Part shown: positions 1-8,600 of the stretch, in pieces
Layout of the letters: every line of letters starts with the position of its first letter
Numbering within the stretch: position 1 is the first letter of the stretch
Source of the DNA: Flavobacterium poyangense
GTDB taxonomy: Bacteria > Bacteroidota > Bacteroidia > Flavobacteriales > Flavobacteriaceae
Assembly: GCF_011751075.1 (NCBI RefSeq)
Contig: NZ_JAALLN010000008.1
Coordinates: forward strand, 172,466 to 236,465
Length of the DNA: 64,000 nt
Reading direction: 5' to 3'
The notes under the pieces: generated by a model
What the model was told of the DNA's origin: nothing
Database searches by the model: none
Seen by the model: the letters and a program-made list of their open reading frames with translations, nothing else
Made by a program: the position numbers and the translations under genes

Positions 1-417
1 TTCATTTTCATTCCCATTGTCCATTTGACAAATCATTAACTCAAAATTATAGTTCGCTTGATTTTTCTTTGCCCAATTATCTAAAATTAAAAAATTATCC
101 GTTGCCGTTTTGTATCCGATATCGAATAGGTCAAAAAAAAGTAATACTTCTACTTCTTCATTATCTTTTCCTATGTTTATAAAAACATTCTCAATTCTAA
201 TTCCATCACTATTCAAAACATCTGTTGTTACTACAAAATCTACGTAATCATTAGAATATAATATTTTTATAATTTCAGAATAATCCGAAGCACTACTATT
301 TTCAGGATAACTAAATCGAATTTCTCTACTGTTTTCTAACATCTTATCGATGAAAGAAAAATCAATTTTCGATAATTTGCCTTTAAATAGTAAGTCAACC
401 AATAGTTTATTTATCAT
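1..417 (-). CDS. Hypothetical protein, probable orphan immunity protein (3' part outside window)
   Basis: The frame is open from an ATG at 417 to the window edge (139 codons, no stop), so the C-terminus is missing. I do not recognise the family. The protein is acidic and has no signal peptide or membrane segment, as expected for a cytoplasmic immunity protein. It starts 5 nt after the stop of a 19-codon fragment (423-482) that resembles the last residues of an Rhs toxin. This is the usual arrangement of an orphan toxin tip with its cognate immunity gene. The immunity role is inferred only from this context. Confidence 0.6.
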   Translation of the reverse strand, partial: MINKLLVDLLFKGKLSKIDFSFIDKMLENSREIRFSYPENSSASDYSEIIKILYSNDYVDFVVTTDVLNSDGIRIENVFINIGKDNEEVEVLLFFDLFDIGYKTATDNFLILDNWAKKNQANYNFELMICQMDNGNENE

Positions 418-422
418 ATATA

Positions 423-482
423 TTAATCTAAAAATCCTTTAAACTCGAAATTGCCATGAAGTTTAATTCCTCTGCCATTTGG
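423..482 (-). pseudogene. Remnant of a displaced Rhs C-terminal toxin tip
   Basis: This short open stretch, preceded in frame by a stop, ends with NGRGIKLHGNFEFKGFLD and a TAA. It has no start codon of its own and reads like the extreme C-terminus of a polymorphic toxin. It lies on the same strand as, and 3' of, the intact Rhs gene, and is followed 5 nt later by a putative immunity gene. Rhs loci commonly keep such tips after a new toxin module displaces the old one. The family resemblance is from memory and the stretch is short. Confidence 0.4.
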
Positions 483-543
483 TTAATTGCAATACAAAAT
501 AAATCGTTTCTGACGAGAAAAACTAAAACTACATCATTGATAA

Positions 544-840
544 TTATCTGTTATTTACTTCTAAAAATTCTTCGAACTCATTAAAAAACAACTCCAAAGC
601 TTTACCTTCATCTTGAGAATAAAACAACAATATATCGCACCATGAATGCGCAGATTTGATATCATATTTTTTCACAATCCGATCTTGAAACTCATTCATT
701 ATACCTGAATCACTTACATCATTTGAACTTCTCAAATACCAACCATCAAGAAAAGCTTTTAAACAAAAAATAGAATTTCTACCAATGTACATTGCTGGTC
801 GTTGTTTTATTTTGTCTACTATTTCTACAATTGAATTCAT
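544..840 (-). CDS. Small hypothetical protein with RPxMYIG motif, probable immunity protein
   Basis: This is a 98-residue soluble acidic protein. Near the N-terminus (residues 14-20) it reads RPAMYIG, followed by a hydrophobic helix with FLDGW. The C-terminal half has a W-x-x-I-L-L-F-Y-S-x-D-E pattern and an acidic tail. Small proteins with this RPxMYIG opening are common next to bacterial polymorphic toxin genes, but I know no biochemical function for them. The gene lies in a same-strand series of small ORFs downstream of the Rhs toxin gene, which suggests an orphan immunity gene. The ATG start follows an A-rich stretch typical of Bacteroidota initiation sites. Confidence 0.6.
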   Translation of the reverse strand: MNSIVEIVDKIKQRPAMYIGRNSIFCLKAFLDGWYLRSSNDVSDSGIMNEFQDRIVKKYDIKSAHSWCDILLFYSQDEGKALELFFNEFEEFLEVNNR

Positions 841-968
841 TGTTATTATTACTAAAATTAATCATTATATATCCCGTCGTATTAAATCTAACGACTTTTA
901 TAAATAAAAACTTTGCTGAGAGTCACGAATAGTTAGTGTCCAACTTATCTAATACATTACCCTACCAG

Positions 969-1214
969 TTATGTCATAAGCTTACAGTCAACGCCAATTT
1001 TTTGAGCTTCCCTCAGAAACTCATTTGCTAAATTTTCATCATCTATTTCTAAAATTATTTTCTCATCCTCCAAAAGAGAATCTACATTTGATTTCGCTTC
1101 TCTTAAAGACAATCCTAATTTTTCTACTTGTAATTTTGTAAGTGATATTTTTTTTAATCCTTCTTTCCAGCTTTCTAATATTACTTTTGCCATATTTTTA
1201 TTCACTTTAATCAT
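969..1214 (-). CDS. Protein resembling the ribosomal L7/L12 C-terminal domain, possible immunity protein
   Basis: The product is about 82 residues from the ATG at 1214; an ATG at 1193 (MAKVILES) is also possible, and the frame is open upstream to 1262. The order of features resembles the bL12 C-terminal fold: a first strand, then KKISLTKL..., a helix containing LGLSLREAKSNVDSLL (compare the GLGLKEAKxxVE helix of L7/L12), a strand IILEI, a helix ANEFLREAQKIG, and a last strand VDCKL. It lacks the L12 dimerisation domain, so it is not the ribosomal protein. Its position among small genes downstream of an Rhs toxin suggests an immunity role. That role is inference. Confidence 0.55.
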   Translation of the reverse strand: MIKVNKNMAKVILESWKEGLKKISLTKLQVEKLGLSLREAKSNVDSLLEDEKIILEIDDENLANEFLREAQKIGVDCKLMT

Positions 1215-1552
1215 TATTGGTGAGGGAATCCGATAGCGTAGATTAACAATCACTCTCCGCAAAGATTGATTTTCTCAAAACAGATCTAATAAAATCACTC
1301 CTAAATCACTTTCTAAACCCACATACTTCCTTCTTCTCCTGTTATTATGACTTTGTACTTTGTTGACACTATTCTTTTTCCTGTAAATATAAAAAGTACA
1401 GTTTTGCACTGTACTTTTTATTTATATTGCGTGAATTACTTTGCGGGCACAGATTGCAAATCTGCGGTATCGTTGCGGTGAAATATATCCGAGCGAGCAG
1501 GTTTTTATGTAACTTTTTACAAGAATACTCTGAAGATCATGTAATGCAAACC
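1215..1552. other. Gene-poor stretch within the immunity cluster
   Basis: I see no convincing gene here. The stretch contains a bidirectional terminator-like hairpin (1391-1419) and a short palindrome CAGATTGCAAATCTG (1450-1464) inside sequence that resembles a dispersed flavobacterial intergenic element. The minus-strand frame upstream of 1214 stays open to 1262, so the start of the L7/L12-like gene is uncertain. Confidence 0.4.
1391..1419. terminator. Bidirectional intrinsic terminator-like hairpin
   Basis: A perfect 12-bp stem (1391-1402 paired with 1408-1419) with a 5-nt loop. AAAAA lies on the left arm and TTTTT on the right arm, so it can act in either direction. It lies downstream of the Rhs/immunity pair on the minus strand and probably ends that transcript, separating it from the orphan immunity genes. 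Confidence 0.65.
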
Positions 1553-1924
1553 TTAAATGAAGTTATAATTATTGCTTTGTGTAAGTTTCTTTCCTTTTTG
1601 TGTTGTTGTTGCCCAAAAAAGTTCATTAGGAAGTGGTAATTCATAATTTAACTTTGACCATCTTAAATCAATTTCACCGATAAATTTTAAAATATCATCT
1701 TCTGAATCGTAATTGTAAGATTCAAATTCAGTTTCAGTTACATAAAAAACATCTATTAATTTTTCTTCCATTAATTCATGTAACATTTTTAACGTAAAGA
1801 TTCTTTTACTTTCCTTATTTACAACACTATCAAATTCATCTAGAATCGAAATCATCATATTCGCAAAAATATAATCATCTTCTCCAAAAACCAAAATTTT
1901 ATCTTTAATATAGTTCCAATCCAT
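1553..1924 (-). CDS. Putative cognate immunity protein of the adjacent Rhs toxin
   Basis: This is a 123-residue acidic soluble protein starting MDWNYIKDKILVFGEDDY. The frame is open further upstream, but that would overlap the Rhs coding region. The ATG at 1924 lies only 4 nt after the Rhs stop codon, which favours this start and implies translational coupling. I do not recognise the family. A small gene directly after the variable tip of an Rhs protein is the standard position of the cognate immunity gene, and the tight spacing supports that reading. No motif identifies the mechanism. Confidence 0.65.
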   Translation of the reverse strand: MDWNYIKDKILVFGEDDYIFANMMISILDEFDSVVNKESKRIFTLKMLHELMEEKLIDVFYVTETEFESYNYDSEDDILKFIGEIDLRWSKLNYELPLPNELFWATTTQKGKKLTQSNNYNFI

Positions 1925-1928
1925 AGTT

Positions 1929-4900
1929 TTAGTAATTAAATTTCCATTTATTCTGGGTCCCAATAAATTCTAATGTTGAATGATTTAAATCACCGCTTTT
2001 AGTTGAAAAATTTCGCAATTGAATAATACTTCCATTAGACATCGTTGCATTTATAATAGTGCCTTTAGGAGTGTTAATAATTTTCTTAGTCCCACCTTGG
2101 GTTATATCATTGAAAAGAATTCTAGTATTTATGGGTGTTGTATTATTAAATTCTTTTATGAAAGCCCTCGTTCCAAATCCATCAACTAATTTTTCATATT
2201 TTGCTGTTTTCATTGCTAATCTGCTTCCCTTCGCCGCATCCCCAACATAAGGAATTATTGCAATCGCCGCAATCGCCGCATTTCCATTTTGTCCTCTAGC
2301 TAAATATCCTAAAGCATTAAGGCCATCAACTATTCCCAAAGGATCAGCGGTCCCCAATACATCAAACCACTCCTGAATACCATCAGCTTGTTTTGTCCTA
2401 AAATTACTCCTCCATCCTTCGTAAAATCTTCCAAAACTATAAGCTTTACTTTGAGCAAGTCCACCTATGTTACCATCTAAGTTCGAACCTCCGTCAGAAG
2501 TTCTTCTACCTGTAACGGTTACTGCTCTTAGACTATCAAACCCTGTAAACTCACCAGTTTCCTGGTCAACCATTCCACTCCCGTCTGTGTTTGAGAATGT
2601 ACCACCTCCATCATTTACCCATTTCGTTGCACTGTTTGCTGCACTATTGTTCCATAACGAATTAAAGAACGCTTGAGAAATCAACCCAGTAGGATCTGAC
2701 CAGAAAATCGGATTATTATACGAAAAAGCAAAAGGCGATACCGAGTAACTCATTTCTGACAAAGCGTCGATAGAATTAAATCTCCCCAAAGCATTATCAT
2801 ACTGACGATAATCCATCGCTGTCATGTTAAGCCCTAACTCATCTTGAAATTCTTGTCCGTTGTACTTATACTTATTATCAACACCAACAATAGCATTATT
2901 ATACCCCTTTTGCAATAATCCAAACGGATAGTAATTATTCTCCTGAACAATTTCGGATGTATTTACAGCGCCATTGTTGTTTTTATCCTGATAACTTAAA
3001 CGAATGTTCCCTAAATGATCTTTGTATTGGTAAATGTAATTAAAAACGCCTTCATTATGAAAAACATATCCCTCAGACTGCGGCAAAAATTGTAAAGCGT
3101 CATTATTATACTGAAAACCATTCGCATAATCAGTAGTTCTAATCTCAAATTTATTCGCTACAGTTTTCTGAAGTTTTGTACCTAGCGCATCATACACATA
3201 AGTAATAGTACCATTTCCATTATAAGACAATGATATTCTTGTGGGTAAGTTTAAATGATTATAATCTATATTTTTAATTTTTTTATTTTCATCCGTCTTC
3301 ATATTACCGTTACTATCATAAGTATACTCAACAGCAGTATTACTTCCATTAATAAATCCTTCTGTACTTTCAGAAAAATCTTCTACCTTAGTTAGTTTGT
3401 TTCCACTATCATAAGCATAAGAAAGATTATCTATAATGCCAAATGTGGCAGCTACCGGATTTGTATTACCTAATCTAAGAATACTTAAAATGTTACCATT
3501 TTTATCATAACTCAAACCTTCATTGAATCTTCCGGGATTAACAACAGAATTGTCTGTAGCCAGAGTCAATCTGTTTAAGGCATCATAACTGTAAGTATAA
3601 CTTTTTAACCCCGTATCTGTATTGGCAGTTTTCCAAAATGTCTGGCTGATATTACCGTTAAACAATGGAGTTCCTGTAGCAGCTGTGTTGTAATTGAGCT
3701 GAAAAGCAAATAAATCTGTTCCAATAGTATTTACATTGTTAATATTTTTAAGCCATCCTCTAATATTATAATCGTAATCTACATTCTGAAGACGTGATTG
3801 CGTAATTTTACCACCAACCGCTTTGGCTTTTAGTAGCCCTAAATTATCATAACTATTGCTGGCAATTACTTCCTGAGTCTGATTGTTGATAGTTTGTTTT
3901 TGGGTTAATAAATGTCCTGTATGATCATAATCATAAACGTCTACTATCGTAATCAAAGCATCCGTTTTCTTTTTATGGGTAGTAGTCGTTTCTACTACTT
4001 TACCTGCAAAATCAAGCTTTGTTTTTATGGTACCTGTAGCACCTAAATAATTATTTTTACTGTAGTTGTAAATCGCTCTTCCTTTTGCATCATAATAGCT
4101 AACCGTTGTAGTCCAATCTGCGGTACCCAAAATACTAACTTTAGAGCAAGTCGCTAACCCCTTAGCATTTGTAATGGGTGTAATACCATACGAAACTGCC
4201 GGTACTCCACCATCTAAATCTATACTTAGATAATCATCGTAATAATTTATAGTAAACAAATTTATTCCCACAGTCGGAAACACATTGTTCGAGTAATTGA
4301 TACTTGTTGCATTAACCGTTACTGGACTAGCTTGTTTTTTTTCAAACAAAGCAGTGCCATTATTGGCCAGCGTTTGTACAGCTGCTCTTGTGGTTTGAGT
4401 AGCATTAGTGTATTCTCCGGTATATACCGGTCGGCTAAAAGCGTCGTATTTGGTAAAAATCCATTTGTTTTCTGCCTTCAGATTGGCATCCTGAGTCAAG
4501 ATTGGTCTGTCGAGTTTGTCGTATACGATGTATTCCCATTCTTTTCCGGGCAGTTTTTTTTCTGCCAATCTGTTTCTGGAATCATAACGGTACTGATAAC
4601 ACAAATCTTTTAACACCGGAGCTGTGAAACCTCCTTCTGCTTTTGGCGACAAAACATAACTTAAATTACCATAGGAATCATAAAGATAGTAGGTATTATG
4701 AGGTAAACCGGCATTGTAGGTTCTTTTTAAGACCACTTGCCCTTCTTTGTTTTTAAATTCTTCAATAGTATTGTCTTTTCCGGCGATCCAGTTTTCATCT
4801 TTAGTTACAGCCTTGTACAATTGTCCTACCGCATAATCTCTTGTTGAAGTGATGGTAGGTACGTATATCCCCTCATTGTTTAAAGCAACAGAGACAATAA

Positions 4901-5621
4901 AATATTTTACAGCATCCTCATCAATATTAGTTTGGTACTGCATTTTTATCTCATGTCCGCTGCCTAAAGCCCAATCTTTACCTGGTGCTGCTTGATCCAA
5001 AACACGGCTCAAAGGAGAATCTTCAAACTTTTTTTGCGAAAAAGGATTAGGAACAGTCGCATTAATATCAAGCGGGTAATTTGATTTGTAATACTCTTCT
5101 ACTCCCATAACTGCACTCGCCGTATTCCTGTAAATACCGACAGACTCGTTAGTATCAGTATAAGGAAGGTATTCTTTTTCCTGCCTGCCAATATTATCAT
5201 AAACAATTGGAGTAAGAATGTCCTTTTTGTTAGCTGCTGCTTTTATACTAACATTCTGCATCGCTCTTCCGAGTCCGTCAAAATAAGTGACATTATCCAT
5301 AACATCTGAATTAGCAGTAACCCCTGAACTGGAGGTTAAAGCTTTTTGAAATTTACGGGTAAAAACAAAATTCTCGTTACTTAATGTATAAGGAATATAA
5401 GCATCCGGAACTATTTTTGCCACAAAAGTACTTCCCGCTTTAATCCACGTATCAGGTTTAAGTGTGATACTTTGAGTTGCCGTAAGAGTTTCGTTTTGTG
5501 TTACAATATAGGGTGTATTTACAGCCCCTTTCGTAATAGTCGCAGGAGTCTGTGCTTGGGCATATAGAGTAAATAGCAGTAAAATAATTTGTATGCTATA
5601 TGGGTAGTTTTTTGAGATCAT
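1929..5621 (-). CDS. Secreted Rhs-family polymorphic toxin (DUF6443/RHS core, C-terminal toxin tip)
   Basis: The product is 1230 residues from the ATG at 5621; a TTG further upstream (5651) is less likely. The signal peptide ends at LYAQAQ. It is followed by a region typical of DUF6443 proteins (FDGLGRAMQNVSIKA) and many YD repeats (YDSRNRLAEKKLPG, YDALNRLTLATDN). The RHS core carries the DHLGNIRLSY, YYPFGLLQKGY and YNGQEFQDELGLN motifs, ending with NNPIFWSDPTGL. After the core comes a variable segment with a pretoxin-like IIPYVGDAAKG motif, then about 70 residues of toxin-like tip ending HSTLEFIGTQNKWKFNY. The tip has GTIINATMSNGSIIQLRNFS and one candidate catalytic His. The YD shell is expected to enclose the toxin. 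It is the second gene of a pair, 31 nt after the upstream Rhs gene. The enzymatic class of the tip is unknown. Confidence 0.85.
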   Translation of the reverse strand: MISKNYPYSIQIILLLFTLYAQAQTPATITKGAVNTPYIVTQNETLTATQSITLKPDTWIKAGSTFVAKIVPDAYIPYTLSNENFVFTRKFQKALTSSSGVTANSDVMDNVTYFDGLGRAMQNVSIKAAANKKDILTPIVYDNIGRQEKEYLPYTDTNESVGIYRNTASAVMGVEEYYKSNYPLDINATVPNPFSQKKFEDSPLSRVLDQAAPGKDWALGSGHEIKMQYQTNIDEDAVKYFIVSVALNNEGIYVPTITSTRDYAVGQLYKAVTKDENWIAGKDNTIEEFKNKEGQVVLKRTYNAGLPHNTYYLYDSYGNLSYVLSPKAEGGFTAPVLKDLCYQYRYDSRNRLAEKKLPGKEWEYIVYDKLDRPILTQDANLKAENKWIFTKYDAFSRPVYTGEYTNATQTTRAAVQTLANNGTALFEKKQASPVTVNATSINYSNNVFPTVGINLFTINYYDDYLSIDLDGGVPAVSYGITPITNAKGLATCSKVSILGTADWTTTVSYYDAKGRAIYNYSKNNYLGATGTIKTKLDFAGKVVETTTTHKKKTDALITIVDVYDYDHTGHLLTQKQTINNQTQEVIASNSYDNLGLLKAKAVGGKITQSRLQNVDYDYNIRGWLKNINNVNTIGTDLFAFQLNYNTAATGTPLFNGNISQTFWKTANTDTGLKSYTYSYDALNRLTLATDNSVVNPGRFNEGLSYDKNGNILSILRLGNTNPVAATFGIIDNLSYAYDSGNKLTKVEDFSESTEGFINGSNTAVEYTYDSNGNMKTDENKKIKNIDYNHLNLPTRISLSYNGNGTITYVYDALGTKLQKTVANKFEIRTTDYANGFQYNNDALQFLPQSEGYVFHNEGVFNYIYQYKDHLGNIRLSYQDKNNNGAVNTSEIVQENNYYPFGLLQKGYNNAIVGVDNKYKYNGQEFQDELGLNMTAMDYRQYDNALGRFNSIDALSEMSYSVSPFAFSYNNPIFWSDPTGLISQAFFNSLWNNSAANSATKWVNDGGGTFSNTDGSGMVDQETGEFTGFDSLRAVTVTGRRTSDGGSNLDGNIGGLAQSKAYSFGRFYEGWRSNFRTKQADGIQEWFDVLGTADPLGIVDGLNALGYLARGQNGNAAIAAIAIIPYVGDAAKGSRLAMKTAKYEKLVDGFGTRAFIKEFNNTTPINTRILFNDITQGGTKKIINTPKGTIINATMSNGSIIQLRNFSTKSGDLNHSTLEFIGTQNKWKFNY

Positions 5622-5652
5622 CTTTTTAGGATTAAATTTTATAGTATGCAAA

Positions 5653-8600
5653 TTATAGTTCTACTTCGTCAAGATATTCAACCTGATAATTCAGGTTGTC
5701 TGAGTTGGATAATCCCTGTTGAAAAGTTATAATTTCACTTTCAAAAGTTAAAGGAGCAGTAACCCCATCAAATCTCTTGGTCGCAACACAAATTAACTTA
5801 CCACTTTTTCCATTTAAGGCTGGTGGTATAAAAAAGAGATCCTTTGATTCTAAAGTTCTGATTATTGGAATCTGTTGCCCTGTGCCTTCAAGTTTTATAT
5901 ACCAGCTAAAACTATAATCCCCTTTGCCACTAACCTTTTGAAGCACGGATGCTCTATCAAACTTATACCCCCCTACTGACACATAAAGACTGGCATAATA
6001 TTCTAACAGATAAGGATATGTTATAAAAGAAGGAAGCGGAAGAAGAACAAAAGGGTTGTCTTTATGGATACCTCCTGTTGGTCTCGGATAATTAAACAAC
6101 GGATGCAAACTTGGAGTAGTAATACCGGTCCATGTAAAATTAGTTGGCAACCACGCAGGAACCGGAATAGTATACGATTGATATTTTTCGACTGCTATCT
6201 TAAAATCAGGTACTACTACAACGCCATTATTTATTGTCCAAGGAGTATCTTTCCAGAATCCCGGATCGATAGGTGTTGAAGTGTTTCCTCCACCATTTAC
6301 CAATGTTCTGTTGCAGGCATCACCCGAATACTTATTATCAACACCTATTTTATATGGTGCTGGTACGTCATCATAATCGTGAAGACCACTTTTTAAAGTC
6401 ATTAAATTACTTTTTACCACATAAGTCACTGTTTTTCGAATAGGTTCCTGACCCACATAACCGGAAGTTATTTTCGCCGAACAAACAATTTTGCCATAAG
6501 TTCCATCAAGACATTTTGGTATAAAAAATACATTAGCATGTTCGCGAACCTTCGGAAGTTCGATTTTCTCTCCATCAACTTCCATCCACCATACAAGTTC
6601 TACCACTCTGTTTGGTCCTTGAAATTTAGGATTATCCAACCCGACAAGTTCAAAACTATTACCTGATCTTTCTGCATAGTAATTACAGGTATATTCTTCT
6701 AAAGGATAAGGAAGATTTAATACCTTGTACTCATTTGGTAATGGATGATAACCCGGTTGAAAATCTACTCCTATCTGAGGAGGATTTGGAAAATAGAAAT
6801 TCTCATGAAGATTCAGAACCCCTTTGCCTTTATAATCAGCACCATAAGGCAATTTGGCTTCCCAATCTATACCTCTACCGCAAGCTACAGGAGTTTTATA
6901 GGACTTGAAGTCGCCAATTTTCACCCATAAATCAGCATCACCTGAAGAACTGCCACCTGAATTTCCACCGCCATCGGTACCACCAACACCGCCATCAGAC
7001 GGAATTATTGCATCCTGACAATTATTACGTTGACCGCTATAGCCATAACAGTATTCTTCAATAATATTTTGGTCCTGATCTTTAATTCTCTTTAAACGAT
7101 TTAAATCATCATATTCATAGGATAACGCTACACCTCTTGGGTCTATTACATTTGCAATACCAATCAATGGCTTATAAACATAAGAGCTTACCATCGCATC
7201 TTTTAAACCAGTTCTTATTTTCTGCATTTCATTTTTTAACGCTACTTCATTATAAGCTTGCAGATACTCAAGGGTTTCTGTAGCGGTCTTACCCAACGAA
7301 ATCATTACTTCCGCATAAGTAGCATTTTCGATCTTAGCAATTAGTTTGGTATAATTGTACCCCCAAAGATAAACGGTGTGGGTATCCTCTTTTTTAGACA
7401 CTTCTGTTACATTTCCTAACTTATCGTAGGCATGAAATTGCATTTTGTCTTCATATACGTTTGAAGCTGTTTGCGCTCCCTTAATTGCTTGTACAGTAGT
7501 TGGCAAAATCAGGGTTTTAGCCCCTTTAACAAAAGTATTATAGGTAATAACCTGACTGTTGAGATCTTCTGTCACATTGTTTGTCTTACGTGTTGTTTTT
7601 ACCACTACCGGTTCAGCAATTCTATTAAGCCCAACCAAACTGCTCATTATAGTAGTTGTAAAATTATGAGGGTAACTTGTCTCTTTAATTAAAGAAACTA
7701 CAGCCCCCGATTCATTGACAACAGTTTCCATCGATTTTGGCAAAGTGTATACCGGGTCATAAGTAGTCGAACTACTACTTAAAACTTTATTTTGACCGTA
7801 GTTTGTTGTAGTTTTAGTTTCGTTGGTTAAATTTCTACTGGAATAAATTTTCGGATAAAATGCAAAATCAGGTTCTATTGGCTCAAATCCTCCCGCTTCC
7901 TGAGGAAAAACTTCTGCTCTGGAAATCCCTACTTTCTCGTTAATAGGATTACTAAAAATATCATACTTATAACCGTTTTTGGTTTCCTCAACTAAGTTAT
8001 TTGTCTTATCAAATTTTCTAATACTTTTTAATTTCCCAACTAATAATTCTGTATTATTATTACTTGGAAGACGCCATCCGTTTTTAAAACCAAACTCAAC
8101 CTTTTTCGCATCATATGTTTGATGCGTAAAAAACGTTTCCTCAACAGGAAAATCTTTTCTGGTCGAAAATACCTTTTCTACATATCCGTTATCTGCATTT
8201 TCTTTTATCAAAACTCTCGAATATCCTACATTTGATCCTTCTATAATATCGAAATCTGCTTTGGAATTTGTAAAGGTAAAAAGTGTAAGTCCGCTTTGTT
8301 GCGTATACTGTGAAATTCCTAAATAAGCAGTTGCCAAATTTTCATCACCGACATTAGCTATTCCGAGCAAAGGTAAACTATTTAATATTCCAGAAGAATT
8401 GTTGTCGGCATCCAAATAATTATATTTCTTTACCTGCAGAGCGCCTTTGCTATCAATTAATTTATGTAAAGAAACTCTTAGACCACCCGATACAACATTT
8501 CGTCCGGCTGCATAAAAATCATTTAATTCGTATTCAAATTCCTCACTTCCTCCCGTTGGGTATTGTACTTTATTAATAATACCAGCCTTAGTGTAAGGTA

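Noticed and set aside
1427..1639. Plus-strand 70-codon frame
   Set aside because: It overlaps the 3' part of the immunity gene and a dispersed repeat, is cysteine-rich low-quality sequence and has no upstream signal.
5622..5651. TTG start ten codons upstream for the second Rhs gene
   Set aside because: The ATG at 5621 starts a normal signal peptide. The extra residues would put charged sequence before it.
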